Source of the DNA: CAUSKK01 sp963532425
GTDB taxonomy: Bacteria; Pseudomonadota; Gammaproteobacteria; Cardiobacteriales; Cardiobacteriaceae
Assembly (NCBI GenBank): GCA_963532425.1
Contig: CAUSKK010000011.1
Location: forward strand, 1 to 64,000
DNA length: 64,000 nucleotides
Reading direction: 5' to 3'
Below the pieces are notes generated by a model that made no database searches, was not told the origin of the DNA, and worked only from the letters and a program-made list of their open reading frames with translations. Numbering within the stretch: position 1 is the first letter of the stretch; every line of letters starts with the position of its first letter. Shown here one piece after another: positions 33,690-44,000 of this stretch. Both the position numbers and the translations under genes were made by a program.

Positions 33690-34685
33690 CTACTTGACGA
33701 TAACCTTGCCGTGCATCATCGAGGCATGGCCGGGATAGGTGCAGTAGAAATCGTAGTCGCCGCCGGCTTTGAATTTGTCGGTGCTGAAGCGAACGCTGTC
33801 CGCCTCGCCGCCGCCGAGGATTTTCGTATGGGCGAGCACGTGCGGGTCGCTGGCCGGCACGAAGTTCTGTTCCAGACCGGCATCGGCCCCGGCCCCGGCG
33901 ATGGCGTCCTTGTCGGCGGCGGCACTGATGACCACGTTATGGCCCATGACGCTGGCGCTCATCTGGCCCTGGTGCTTGAGGTGCACGGTGAATTCCGGGC
34001 AGGCGGCCTTGTCCAGGGTGATTTCGGCCAGGTTATAGCTCATGTCATCGCCCACCAGCAGCGTGGCTTCACAGCCGGCGTCGCCCTTGGCCCCATCGGC
34101 TTTGGCGTCGGTTTTGGGCTCGGCGGCCTTGGCTTCGCTGGCCGAAGCGCTTCCTTCGTCGGCTTTGGGCTCTTCCTTGGCCTCTTCCTTGGCTTCTTCC
34201 CGGGTTTCAGCCTTGGCCTCGTCGGCTTTTTTAGCGTCGGCCTTCGGCTCCTCAGCCTTGGCCTCTTCTCTGGCCTCGGCTTTCTTGGCTTCGTCGGCCG
34301 AAGCGCTTCCTTCTTTAGCTTCGGCTTTAGCCTCGGTGGCCGGCTTCTCCTCGGCTTTAGCCTCGGCGGCCTTCTGCTCCTCAGCCTTGGCCTCTTCTTT
34401 GGCTTCAGCCTTGGGCTCATCGGCTTTTTTAGCGGCGGCCGACTTCTCTTCGGTCTTGGCGGCTTCTTTCTTCGCCGTGGCCGGCGGGGCCTCGGCTTTG
34501 TTATCGGCGGCCGGGGCGGCGTCCTTCACCACCAGCCGGCCCACCGGGGCCAGCAGCGTTTCCTGCTCGGCCGGGGGCAGCTGCGAATGGACATTGCGGT
34601 AAAACAACAGCGCCGCCAGCAGAAAGAGGGGGGCGACCAGTAGGGCCAGCCAGGCCGGCAGGCCCGCAGAGGGTTTATTGCTCAT
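33690..34685 (-). CDS. Membrane-anchored azurin (type 1 blue copper protein) with KEA-rich stalk
   Basis: The protein has 331 residues. A single N-terminal membrane helix (residues 12-29) is followed by a 150-residue stalk rich in Lys, Glu and Ala. The C-terminal azurin domain begins near residue 203 (CEATLLVGDDMSYNLAEITLDKAACPEFTVHLKHQG). The copper ligands are the His of MGHNVV and the Cys, His and Met of FYCTYPGHASMM, so the site is complete. Azurins carry electrons in the periplasm. The stalk includes two GSAS units encoded by GAAGCGCTTC copies, so the palindrome inserts into the stalk. Confidence 0.88.
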   Translation of the reverse strand: MSNKPSAGLPAWLALLVAPLFLLAALLFYRNVHSQLPPAEQETLLAPVGRLVVKDAAPAADNKAEAPPATAKKEAAKTEEKSAAAKKADEPKAEAKEEAKAEEQKAAEAKAEEKPATEAKAEAKEGSASADEAKKAEAREEAKAEEPKADAKKADEAKAETREEAKEEAKEEPKADEGSASASEAKAAEPKTDAKADGAKGDAGCEATLLVGDDMSYNLAEITLDKAACPEFTVHLKHQGQMSASVMGHNVVISAAADKDAIAGAGADAGLEQNFVPASDPHVLAHTKILGGGEADSVRFSTDKFKAGGDYDFYCTYPGHASMMHGKVIVK

Positions 34686-34729
34686 GATGGGTTCCTAAAA
34701 ATACGAGAAAAGTTAATGACCAGAAGGGC

Positions 34730-36028
34730 TTATTTTAAATTTTTCATGGCCGCCTGTGCCTCTTTAATCAGGGCGTCCCGGTCCAGGGTGGCGAGAATGT
34801 CTTTGATGGTTTGCTTGGCACCACGCTCGCCCCAGCTCGCCCCCTGGGCGAAGTAGACCTCGGCGGCCTTGCCAATCAGCGTCGAACCGTAGAAGGCCAC
34901 GGCCCCCTGGGCGCTGGCGGTGAGCACCGTCGAGAGACCGCCGCTCAGGCCCTTGAGCAGCGACGACAGCAGATGAACGCCGTAGACCGTGCCCATCAGC
35001 AGCGCCGTTTGCGTGCCGATGGTTTTGAGCAGGTCGTTGGCCTGGGCCCGGGTGAATTCGACGCCGTAGAGCTTGGAAAGGTGGCCAATCATCGAGGCGT
35101 CCACGGCCAGCGCCAGCAAATCCATGGCCGGAATGGGGTTGAGGGCGACGCCGAAGGCCTTGAACAGGGCGTAGCGCTGAATCAGCTGTTCGGCCAAATC
35201 CCGGCGCGCCCGCACGATTTCCTCACCGATGCGGGCGGAAATTTCGCCGGCAAAGAGGCTGGCGTTGAGGGCGGCATAGCTGCGGCCGCTCTCCTGGAGC
35301 AGCTGCCAGAGCAAATCGCGCAGGGCGTTGATGTCCGGTTCCGGGCGAATGGTGCGCTCGATGGGCCCGGCCGGCGTGTCGATTTCCTCGATGTACTCGT
35401 CGGGCAGGGCGCTGGTGGCGACGATGGGAAAACGGTTTTCCGTCAGCCGTTGCAGATGCACCAGCAGCTGGCTGCGCTCCCGGAGGCTGAGCCGGTCCAC
35501 CTTGTTCAGCACCAGAATCAGCGGCTGCAGCGGATTGGCCAGCCGTTGCAGGGCCTCATATTCCAGCATGGTCATGTCGCCATCGACGACGAACAGCAGC
35601 AAATCGGCGGTTTTCGCCACCTGCTGGGCAATGGTTTCGCGCTCGGCGCCGTCGATTTCGTCGATGCCCGGCGTGTCGATGAGGAAGATGCCGCCGCTGT
35701 CGTAGCTCTGCCAGAGGCTGTGCTGGCTGTCCTTGGTTTCGCCGTGCAGCACGCTGGTGGCGAAGACCGGCTCGCCGAGCAGGGCGTTGAGCAGCGCCGA
35801 CTTGCCGACGCTGACCCGGCCGAAGACGGCCACATGAATGTCGCCGCGCTCCAGCTTGTCCAGATAGCGCTCCAGCTGGCGGTATTCCTCGCCGAGCCGC
35901 CCCCGGGCCGCCGCGCTCAGCCGGGGGTCATTGACCAGCGCGCTGAGGCTGTCCTTGGCCCGGTCGAGGTTGTCGCCGTCAGGGCTTGAAGGTTTTGAGG
36001 AGAATTTTTGCCCGATTTTCCAAATCAT
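34730..36028 (-). CDS. Era-like GTPase with DUF697-type C-terminal region
   Basis: The protein has 432 residues. The GTPase domain (about 65-220) has G1 GRVSVGKSALLN, G3 DTPGIDE and G4 NKVD. The C-terminal half contains hydrophobic stretches with SKLYGVEFTRAQANDLLKTIG, typical of the DUF697/YcjF group of membrane-associated GTPases. It overlaps the upstream GTPase gene by 50 bp at its 5' end, so the start codon (36028) is inside that gene. Two consecutive GTPases of this type imply a joint role at the membrane, as in YcjX-YcjF-like pairs, which is inference. Confidence 0.75.
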   Translation of the reverse strand: MIWKIGQKFSSKPSSPDGDNLDRAKDSLSALVNDPRLSAAARGRLGEEYRQLERYLDKLERGDIHVAVFGRVSVGKSALLNALLGEPVFATSVLHGETKDSQHSLWQSYDSGGIFLIDTPGIDEIDGAERETIAQQVAKTADLLLFVVDGDMTMLEYEALQRLANPLQPLILVLNKVDRLSLRERSQLLVHLQRLTENRFPIVATSALPDEYIEEIDTPAGPIERTIRPEPDINALRDLLWQLLQESGRSYAALNASLFAGEISARIGEEIVRARRDLAEQLIQRYALFKAFGVALNPIPAMDLLALAVDASMIGHLSKLYGVEFTRAQANDLLKTIGTQTALLMGTVYGVHLLSSLLKGLSGGLSTVLTASAQGAVAFYGSTLIGKAAEVYFAQGASWGERGAKQTIKDILATLDRDALIKEAQAAMKNLK

Positions 36029-37469
36029 GTCCCAGTTCCTGTTCAAACGATGCGAGCACGTGCTCACGGTCATAGGCGCCGGCCTCCAGCGCGTCGATGC
36101 AGGCCTTGCCCAGGCTCTCAAAAATCAGCCCGTAGGCCAGCGCGTGGGAGGCGCCGCCCAGCACCGTGCCGATGCCCGGAAAGGCCTTGCAGATATTGCC
36201 GGCCAGGGCCAGGGTCAGCGTCCATTTGGTCGAAGCCTTCTGGGTGGCCTGGTCGATGAGCACCTGGGCGTCCATGTCGCGGACGGAAATGTCATAGATG
36301 CGGGCCAGGGCCTGGAAGAGATTGACGCCCAGATAGCCCTGGATGATGACGTCCGTCCCCGGCCCCACCGCCGCCACGCCGCCCAGCATGGCCTTGTGGG
36401 CCGTGCTTTTAACCAGCGCTTCGGCCTTGGCCCGGCGGAAACTGTGCACCGCCGCCGTCAAATTTTCCTCGGCCAGATGGAGCAGGGCCGCCCGCTGCTT
36501 CTGGCTGAGCTGCTCGCGCTGGGCGCTGAACCGTACCAGGGCCTCGAGCAGCTCGCTGACGTCGCCGCCGCCGAGCTTTTCCAGCCATTCCTGGCTGCCG
36601 TCGGCCTTGAGTTTGCGCCGCTTCTGCCAGTGCAGGCTGTCGGTGCAGACCAGCGGCACCGTCGGCAGCCGTTCCCGTAGCCGGCCGCGCAGCTGGGCCA
36701 GCTCCTCGGCGCTGTAGCGGCTGCTCTTGTTCAGCACCAGCAGCAGCGGCTTATCCAGCGCCTGCAGCTGGTCGAGGGCGTCCCGGTCGGTCTGGGTCAT
36801 GTCCTGGTCGAGGACGTAGGCGATGAGGTGCACCCGCCGGGCCATGCGCACAATTTCCTCCTCCTGGCCGAGCAGCGCCTCCACCTGCTGGGTGCCGGGC
36901 ATGTCCAGCAGCACCAAATCCAGATTTTCATCGCGGTATTCGTAGCGCTGGAACTGGCTGGTGCTGCCGCCGATGATGGAGAGATTCACCTCGGCCTCGG
37001 GAATCAGGGTTTTAATCAGCGAACTCTTGCCGGTGCTGATTTTGCCGAAGAAGGCCACCTCCAGCTGCAGCGGCGGCGTGGCGACGCTGGCCAGGTCGGC
37101 TTCGATGTGGGCCACGTCCAGCCCCTGGGCCTTGGCCGTCTCCACCTTCTGGCGCAGGGCCGCCATCTGGGACGGGTGCGGGGCCGAAGCGCTTCCCCCC
37201 GGGGCTCCGGCCGTTGGCTTTTTCTTCCTCTTCGGCCGGCCCACTGTCCAGATTTTCCAGGCCAGCAGGGCCCCGCCGCCGGCAATGATAGCGACGCCGA
37301 ACAGATAGATGGTCAGGAAAAAGCCGTTGGTGGCGCGCAGCCGTTCCCAGACGCGGAAGGCCACGTCGGTGAACTGGAAGAGCAGGAGAAATATCACCAG
37401 CACCACCAGCACCACGGCGGCCACCAGCAGCTTGCGCAGCAGACCGCTATTAGGACTGGGCCGGGCCAT
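35979..37469 (-). CDS. Membrane GTPase with DUF697-like C-terminus
   Basis: The protein has 496 residues. Two membrane helices lie at about 11-33 and 47-68. A short GGSAS linker encoded by the palindrome follows. The GTPase has G1 GKISTGKSSLIK, G3 LLDMPGT and G4 LVLNKSS. A hydrophobic C-terminal half follows. The ATG at 37469 overlaps the end of the thioesterase gene by 20 bp. The protein resembles a fusion of a YcjF-like membrane part with a Ras-like GTPase and is paired with the downstream GTPase. The exact function is unknown. Confidence 0.72.
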   Translation of the reverse strand: MARPSPNSGLLRKLLVAAVVLVVLVIFLLLFQFTDVAFRVWERLRATNGFFLTIYLFGVAIIAGGGALLAWKIWTVGRPKRKKKPTAGAPGGSASAPHPSQMAALRQKVETAKAQGLDVAHIEADLASVATPPLQLEVAFFGKISTGKSSLIKTLIPEAEVNLSIIGGSTSQFQRYEYRDENLDLVLLDMPGTQQVEALLGQEEEIVRMARRVHLIAYVLDQDMTQTDRDALDQLQALDKPLLLVLNKSSRYSAEELAQLRGRLRERLPTVPLVCTDSLHWQKRRKLKADGSQEWLEKLGGGDVSELLEALVRFSAQREQLSQKQRAALLHLAEENLTAAVHSFRRAKAEALVKSTAHKAMLGGVAAVGPGTDVIIQGYLGVNLFQALARIYDISVRDMDAQVLIDQATQKASTKWTLTLALAGNICKAFPGIGTVLGGASHALAYGLIFESLGKACIDALEAGAYDREHVLASFEQELGHDLENRAKILLKTFKP

Positions 37470-37851
37470 GGACGGCGTCCAAAAACGGCTGGGGCAGGGC
37501 CAGGATTTTGCGCTGCTGGTAGTCGAAGGCCACCATTTCGCTAAGCGCTTCGGCAATGGGCGTCTCGCCCCGGCTGATGACATAGCTCAGGGTGAAGCGC
37601 ACCTTCTCCACCTTCGTAATGCGCAGGGCAAAGGTGAGTTCGTCGCCGAGGAAGGCCTCGTTCAGATATTTCACGTTGAGGCTGCGCATGATGAGGCCGG
37701 CGCCGAAGAAGTACTGTTCGCTGGCGCCCAGGGCCTGGAGAAAGCGAATGCGGGCCTCGTGCATCAGGGTGATGAGCCGGTCATGGCCCAGGTGGTTGCC
37801 ATAGTTGATGTCGCCGATGCGCACGGTGAGGGTGGTTAAAAAAGGGTTCAT
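37450..37851 (-). CDS. Acyl-CoA thioesterase, hotdog fold (4HBT)
   Basis: The protein has 133 residues, the usual hotdog length. The active-site region is IGDINYGNHLGHDRLITLMHEARIRFLQALG. A later strand reads RSLNVKYLNEAFLGDELTFALRI. The start at 37851 is preceded by GGAG; an ATG 24 bp earlier is less likely. It belongs to a minus-strand cluster with the GTPases and tsaB. The substrate is not known; such enzymes hydrolyse acyl-CoA or acyl-ACP. Confidence 0.8.
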   Translation of the reverse strand: MNPFLTTLTVRIGDINYGNHLGHDRLITLMHEARIRFLQALGASEQYFFGAGLIMRSLNVKYLNEAFLGDELTFALRITKVEKVRFTLSYVISRGETPIAEALSEMVAFDYQQRKILALPQPFLDAVHGPAQS

Positions 37852-37871
37852 AGAAAGTCTCCGGTTGGGGG

Positions 37872-38489
37872 TCAAACCACAGAATTACGCAGATAGTTCA
37901 GGGGAAGCGCTTCGTTGGGAGCCAGGGCCGGGGGCAGCGGCAGGGCGAAGGCATGCTGGGCTTCGGGCACCAGCATTTGGCCCGGCAGCGGCAGCGGGTA
38001 GACCGTGCCCGAACCCACCGCCCATTCGGCGTTCCGGTAGGCCGGGGGCAGCGCTTCGGGCCGGCCGAGCCAGTCCGGCTCTAGACAGCTGCCGTCGGCA
38101 TCGTAGAGGCCGGCGTAGATTTCCCCCATCTGGGCGTTCAGCACCGCCAGCAGCGGTAGCGGCCCCAGCCGGGCCCGGCCACTGGCGGCGAGCAGGGCCA
38201 GCGAGGAGAGCGGATAGAGCGGCCGTTGCAGTGCCGCCGCCAGCCCCGAGGCCATGGCCGCCCCGACGCGCAGGCCGGTGAAGGCGCCGGGACCGCTGGT
38301 GCAGATGAGGCCGTCCAGGGCGGTGAGGCCCAGGCCGGCTTCGGCCAGCAGCTCGTCCACCAGTGGCAGCAGCACCCGGCTGTGCTGCCGTTCTTCCAGC
38401 TGCAGCCGCTGGTGAATCTGGCCCCGGTGGCACAGGGCCACCGAACAGGCCGGCGTTGAGGTATCAAGGGCGAGGAGGGTTTGGGTCAT
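37872..38489 (-). CDS. tsaB: tRNA t6A synthesis factor TsaB
   Basis: The protein has 205 residues with an ASKHA fold (LLALDTSTPACSVALCHRG near the start, TSGPGAFTGLRVGAAMASGLA near residue 68). TsaB pairs with TsaD and TsaE to make N6-threonylcarbamoyl-adenosine at position 37 of tRNAs. The start at 38489 (MTQTLLALD) is preferred; an earlier in-frame ATG lies at 38501. The gene overlaps the end of the helicase gene by 26 bp, the same neighbourhood as in Escherichia coli, where yoaA lies next to tsaB. A palindrome copy near the end encodes PNEALPLN. Confidence 0.9.
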   Translation of the reverse strand: MTQTLLALDTSTPACSVALCHRGQIHQRLQLEERQHSRVLLPLVDELLAEAGLGLTALDGLICTSGPGAFTGLRVGAAMASGLAAALQRPLYPLSSLALLAASGRARLGPLPLLAVLNAQMGEIYAGLYDADGSCLEPDWLGRPEALPPAYRNAEWAVGSGTVYPLPLPGQMLVPEAQHAFALPLPPALAPNEALPLNYLRNSVV

Positions 38490-40590
38490 TGTGGTTCTCA
38501 TGAAAACGATAGAAGCGCTCCACCACCTCCGGCCGCCGGGTTTGGGTCATGCGCGGCAGGCTGTGGAGAAACGCCGAGCCATAGGACTTGCTGCTCAGCC
38601 GGGGGTCGGCCAGCAGCAGCACACCATAGTCTTTCTCGCTGCGAATCAGCCGGCCCACCCCCTGTTTCAGCATCATGATGGCCTGGGGCAGGCTATCGGC
38701 GGTGAAGGGGTCAAGGCCGCGCGCCCGCAGCAGTTGATGGCGCAATTTTACAACGGGCCCCGTGGGCACCGCGAAGGGCAATTTGTCGATGACCACGCAG
38801 ACCAGCGCCGGCCCGGGCACGTCCACGCCCTCCCAGAAGCTGGCCGTGGCCAGCAGCACCGCCCGGGGCAGCGTTTTGAAGCGCTCCAGCAGTTCGTTTT
38901 TGCCGGCCTCACCCTGGACGAGCAGCTGGAATTCGTTCAGCGGCCGCAGCCGGTCGGCACAGCGGCGCAGGGCCCCGTGGCTGGTGAAGAGCAGGAAGGC
39001 CCGGCCCCGGCTCTGGCGCAGCACCGGCAGCACCACTTCGATGAGGGCCTCCTCATAGCGGGGGTGGTTCGGCGGTGGCAGGCCGTCCGGGTGGTAGAGC
39101 AGGGTTTGGCGGCGGTAGTCGAAGGGACTGGGCAGCTGGGCCGTCTGCACCGAGCTCAGGCCGAGATTGCCACAGAAATAGTCGAAATTGCCGTTGGTGC
39201 TAAGGGTGGCGGACAGCAGCGTCCAGCTGGCGCCGCTGGTTTTGACCCAGTGGGCGAAGGTGTCCTGAATCTGCACCGGCTCGGCGTGGAGAACGAAGCC
39301 GCGCCGGTCGCGGTCGGCCCAGAGCGCTTCCGTATTGACCTCGACCCCGGCCGGCAGCACCAGCGCCTGGTCGATGGCGCTCAGGGCCAGCGCTTTCGTC
39401 GGGGCCCAGGCTTCGCCGGCCGCCGGCTGGGTCAGCACGCCGCCGTTCTTCTGCAGCAGACCCTGGCAGTGGTCGAGGCGGTCGGCCAAATCGTCCCAGC
39501 GCCGGCCCAGGGTTTCGAGCAGGGCCAGCTGGCGCTGCCGTTCCTCGCGCTCGTCCTCGTCCTCCGGCTCCTCCCTGTCCTCACGCTGGCGCAGGGCCAG
39601 GGCGCTGAGCTCGTCGCCGGTCTTGCTGGCCAGCTGGCGCAGTTCGTCGAGCCGGGCCCAGAAATCGACCTTGGCGCGCAGTTCGTCGCCGCTGATTTCG
39701 CTCAAATCCTCGCTGCCCGGGCCGAGGGCGGCGGCCAAATCCTTCAGCAGTCGCTTCAATTTTTGCTCGCCGGGCAGTTTATGGCCCTGCTCCTGGGCGC
39801 GGTGGGCACTCTGGCTGAACAGCTGTTGCACGCTGGCGCCGCTAATCTGGCGGCCGAGCCTATTGCTGACCAGCTGGGGCAGATGGTGGGCCTCATCGAC
39901 GATGATGGCCTGGAGCCGGGGGCCGAGCAGGCTCACGACGGCGTCGCTGTTAGGCCGGAAGCGCAGGCTCAAATCGCTGAGCAGCAGGGCATGATTGACC
40001 AGCACAATATCGGCGCGCTGGGCCTGGCGGCGGGCGGCCACGGCGAAGCATTTCTCGTAGAGCGGGCAGGAGCGCTTCAGGCACTCCTCGCTGCTGATGG
40101 TCAGTTCCCGGCGCAGCGGCGCATTTTCCGGCACACCCCGGAGCAGGGCCAAATCGCCATCGGCGGTCTGGCGGCGGAAGGCGGCCACGGCGTCCAGCTG
40201 GCGCTGCTCCTCCCGGTCCAGGGCCAGGCGGCTCTGCAGCTCCTCATATTGGTAGAGGCAGAGATAGTTTTGCCAGCCCTTGAGCAGCACCACTTTCAAA
40301 TCATTGGGATAGATGCGCTGGCACAGGGGCAAATCCTTCTGATAAATCTGCTCCTGCAGGGTGTGGGTGGCGGTGGAAATCACAATCTGCTCGTCGGGAC
40401 GGTGTTCCACCAGGGCCGGCAGCAGATAGCTGAGGGTTTTACCGGTGCCGGTGCCAGCTTCCACCAGCAGCACTTCGGGCCGGTGTAGATGGCCCCCGAT
40501 GCGGACGGCCAGCTTCTGCTGTTCGGGGCGGGCTTGGTAGTTGGGCAGGACACGGCCCAGGGCGTGGAATAGGTCGGAATAGGAACTCAT
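38464..40590 (-). CDS. yoaA: DinG/YoaA-family iron-sulfur DNA helicase
   Basis: The protein has 708 residues. Walker A is LLVEAGTGTGKTLSYL, the DEAH box is IIVDEAHHLPQLV, and the motif VI region is QGVGRLIRSEKDYG. The Cys for the iron-sulfur cluster lie at about residues 105 (YLC) and 168-180 (CLKRSCPLYEKCF). YoaA and DinG unwind damaged or RNA-containing DNA. The YoaA assignment rests on the tsaB neighbour and the N-terminal sequence. Translation probably starts at ATG 40590, because 40638 is poorly supported. Confidence 0.85.
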   Translation of the reverse strand: MSSYSDLFHALGRVLPNYQARPEQQKLAVRIGGHLHRPEVLLVEAGTGTGKTLSYLLPALVEHRPDEQIVISTATHTLQEQIYQKDLPLCQRIYPNDLKVVLLKGWQNYLCLYQYEELQSRLALDREEQRQLDAVAAFRRQTADGDLALLRGVPENAPLRRELTISSEECLKRSCPLYEKCFAVAARRQAQRADIVLVNHALLLSDLSLRFRPNSDAVVSLLGPRLQAIIVDEAHHLPQLVSNRLGRQISGASVQQLFSQSAHRAQEQGHKLPGEQKLKRLLKDLAAALGPGSEDLSEISGDELRAKVDFWARLDELRQLASKTGDELSALALRQREDREEPEDEDEREERQRQLALLETLGRRWDDLADRLDHCQGLLQKNGGVLTQPAAGEAWAPTKALALSAIDQALVLPAGVEVNTEALWADRDRRGFVLHAEPVQIQDTFAHWVKTSGASWTLLSATLSTNGNFDYFCGNLGLSSVQTAQLPSPFDYRRQTLLYHPDGLPPPNHPRYEEALIEVVLPVLRQSRGRAFLLFTSHGALRRCADRLRPLNEFQLLVQGEAGKNELLERFKTLPRAVLLATASFWEGVDVPGPALVCVVIDKLPFAVPTGPVVKLRHQLLRARGLDPFTADSLPQAIMMLKQGVGRLIRSEKDYGVLLLADPRLSSKSYGSAFLHSLPRMTQTRRPEVVERFYRFHENHNDPNPPRP

Positions 40591-41041
40591 GGCACGGCGC
40601 TGTAACAATTCAATCAATTTAAATACCTGGGCCGCCATTCTAGCGGCGGCCGGGGTCGGAGCGGGGCCTAAATCCGCGTGGGGGAAGCGCTTCGGTTGGG
40701 AAGGACGGATTAGTAGGGGAGCGCTTCGGCCCGGGGTCCGGCTAAACCGAAGCGCTTCGTTCGGAGTGGCTACCAGGGGAAGCGCTTTAAACCGGAAAGA
40801 GGAGAAGCGCTTCGTTGGGGGCGACCAGGGAAATCGGCGGGAAACGCTTCTCTCGTTCTAGACCGAAGCGCTTCGGCCACAGGACTGGCGAAATGGTGAA
40901 GCGCTTGGCTATTTCCGGGTTGCCGGGAGGGAAGCGCTTCGTTCTGGGCCAATTGGTCGGAAGCGCTTCGCCAGCGGCCATAAAAAAAGCGCCCCCCGGA
41001 GGGAGCGCTTGTTGGACTGAGGTTCCGCTGGGTTTTGCAAA
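40591..41041. repeat. Palindrome array, array 6 (about 450 bp)
   Basis: About five exact GAAGCGCTTC copies and several variants lie between the helicase start and the end of pilY1. The helicase leader region is included. No gene was found. Confidence 0.85.
40982..41010 (-). terminator. Terminator of pilY1, palindrome-derived
   Basis: On the minus strand AAGCGC and GCGCTT arms enclose CTCCCTCCGGGGG and are followed by seven T. The hairpin lies 32 bp beyond the pilY1 stop codon. Confidence 0.7.
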
Positions 41042-44000
41042 CTACAGGGGAACTTCACGCCAGTTAACCCGAACAAAGACGTCGGCGCCGCATTTTTTCG
41101 CCTTGATGGCGGCCATCTGCGCACCTTCTTTCTCGGTGGCATAGGACAGCAGCACGGTTTTATCCTTGGGCAGGCACTTCCGCATTTTTTCCAGACCCTT
41201 CAGCTTCTCATCATTTTTGATTTTGCCGTCGGCGCCTTTAATGAAGGAGGCCAGCTTACCGCCCTCAAGGCTTTCACCCTGGGCGTTGGTGTTCAGGATG
41301 TCGCCCCGACCGCCGGACACTTCCAGCACCCGGGCCGCCGAAGCCAGCGTGGCCGATTTACCCACCACACCCTCGTTGGCACCGAGGCCAGCATTGGAGG
41401 CCAGCAGGTCGCGGAAGGCCGAATCGCGTTTATCTGCGTCGGGCACGCCCCCGGTAGCCGCGTTGATGGACATAATCCAGCTGAAACCGGCCGAAGCCAC
41501 CGATGAGCCAGAGGAGTTACAGGTTTGACCGCTGCCGGCGCTACCGAAGGACTGTTTCTTATAGCCGTACATCCGTGAGGTGATGTAGAAGGTATTGATG
41601 AACACGTCGCCCTTGGTGGTAATTTTCTCGGAGCTGCGCGGCTCGGTGGCACTGGCATAGCCTTCACGCAGCACAATCCGCCAGGCCTTGTGCACGTTGG
41701 GGTCTAACTTGTTGTTGGTCAGTACCCGTTTGCCGCCGGTTTGGCCGTAGGTAGCCGGCGCCAGTGGGTCGGGCTCATCGCGCAGAATGGTTTGGTCCAG
41801 AATGGTGCTGTCGTTGTAGTTCACCGGCGGGGCATTCAGGTCGGTAACCTTGTTGTAAACGCCCATCAGCACCTGACGGTCGGTGTTTTCCTTATCCGCT
41901 TCGTAGACATCGGAGCCGGTACCAAAGATGATGACCGCATTGTCGTTATCCACCTTGTAGATGGTGGGAGCTGCGGTAATGGGCTGGCTGGGCTGACCCC
42001 GATAGACCAGACGAACGCGGCCGGGCCACTGGCTGGGGTGGGCGCGCAGGTCGAATTTCCACACATTACCCTTGGTATCGCCGGCAAAGGCAAAGTCATA
42101 GACGCCGTCCATGTTGTTGTCATAGAGCACCGGTGTGGACAGACCCGCCCCGGCCCCTTCGCCACCCACAGGGATTTTCACGACCAGATGACCGGGCCGG
42201 TTGCCGTTGTTGATATTGCCGCTGTTGACATCGGCACCGAAGTTCTGACCGAAAAGGTCATAGACGTAGAGCGTGGCCACCGGGTCATAGGGGGCGTCGC
42301 TGTCGGCGGTACCCTTGTAGCCGTTGGCGATGAAGGTGTAGGCGTGAACGTTCAGATCGCGTTTGGCAATGTCATTGGGCTCGAAGTCCATGGCCACCTG
42401 GCCGATGGCCGGCGTGCTCAGCGTATAGCCCAGCGCGTTATCTTCACCCTTCTGGGTTTCCCAGAACGGCACGTCGCGGCGCCAGTCGCCGGAGCGCAGA
42501 CCGATATCGGCATTGGTCGCCCGGCCTTTACCACTGATATTCAGCGCATAGGCACCCCGGCCACCCTGGCCCATGGTGCCCACCAGGGCATATTGCTGTT
42601 GCAGACCGCCGGTTTCGGGGGTTTTCACCCAGGCCAGGCCGCCGTTGTTCAGGAACAGGTGTGGGAATTTCTTCTCGTTGGTGCCATAGTCAGACTTGGC
42701 AATTTCTTTCACCGCCCGGCCCACGGTCAGCGCGTCCTTGTTGGAAGGGGTTTTCTTGCTTTCACGCTGCATGCCGGCCGGCAGGTAGTTCAGCACCAGA
42801 TTGTAGGGCGCAGCCGGGTTGTTAGTGGCCCGGAAGATGTAAACCAGACCGTCGTTGGCGGCGGTGATGACAAATTCCTGGGTGGCATTGCTGCCGGTAG
42901 TGGTGGTGTTATCCATGGAGACCACCGGTGCGTTAATCACGTCGCCCATCTGCCGGAACAGTTTCCGTTCGGCCTCCTGGCCGGCGGGAGTATTGGCAAA
43001 ACGGTCGCGGTAGGCAGGCACAACACGGTTGCTCAGGCCAGCCACAGCCGCTTCAATTTCCGTATCGGTGGCGGTGGAACGTTTGTACCAGGGCACAAAA
43101 CCCCGGGCAAATTCGGCCCGGTTATCGGCATCGTCGCCGAAGCCGAAGTCATCCAGCTGGGAGCTAGTAGCGCTGGCACCGTCCAGGTCATAGACGTCGT
43201 TATATGAACTGTCGGTGCGACCGCTATTCACCAGAATGCGACGGGCACCGTCGTAGGTGGCATTAACCGTCTGCGGCGTACCATCGGGGTTGGTCAGCAC
43301 GCGACCGAAGTCCGGGTTACGGACGCCGGGGCTGGTTTCGGCCTGGGTATTCAGCTTGGCAAACTGCAGGTAGCTACCCCAGATATTGGTATCCAGCCGC
43401 AGGGCGGTGGCAGAGCCGGCCACGTTGGAGCCCGCCGAAGCCGGAGTGGAGGGAGCATAAACCTGTTTCTCCTCACCCTTATTCTCATTGCTCACGTGGG
43501 TGAAGATTTTGTCAAAGGCCGCCTTCAGAGAGGCCGAGTCGCCGGCTTCAAAATAGCATTTGCCAAGTTTAGCCGAAGGCGGGACCTCTTTACCCCGGCA
43601 CTCGGCGCCGGTGGCAGCGTTCTGCAGGTAGGACTTACCCCCCTTTGAAAGGCCATTACCAAAACCGATGGTGAAGGTTTCGATATTCTGTTTACGTGGC
43701 TTGTTGGCCTGCTCTTCCATACGTCCGCTGCTTTCGTTCAGCAGCCACTGCTTCGGTACGATTTCGTCGAAATCGCCACCCTCGGCGTCGGGGCCACTTT
43801 TTAGGTCGGCGTGGTAAAGAATGTGGCTGAAGAGACTCACCCCATTACCCATAAGGCCCAATATATTAGGCTTACTCTCATTTACGTTGGCCAGGTAGTA
43901 GCTACCCCGACCGGCCTCATAGGGATAGCGCAGAGGCTTGCCGCTGGGCGGATAGTAGCGCGCTGGGTGTGTGCCGGTTTCTTCAACGCCACTACTACTA

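Noticed and set aside
33690..34643. Plus-strand frame of 319 residues opposite azurin
   Set aside because: It is antisense to the KEA-rich stalk, giving Leu/Gly/Phe-rich low-complexity sequence; the azurin strand has copper ligands and a proper start.
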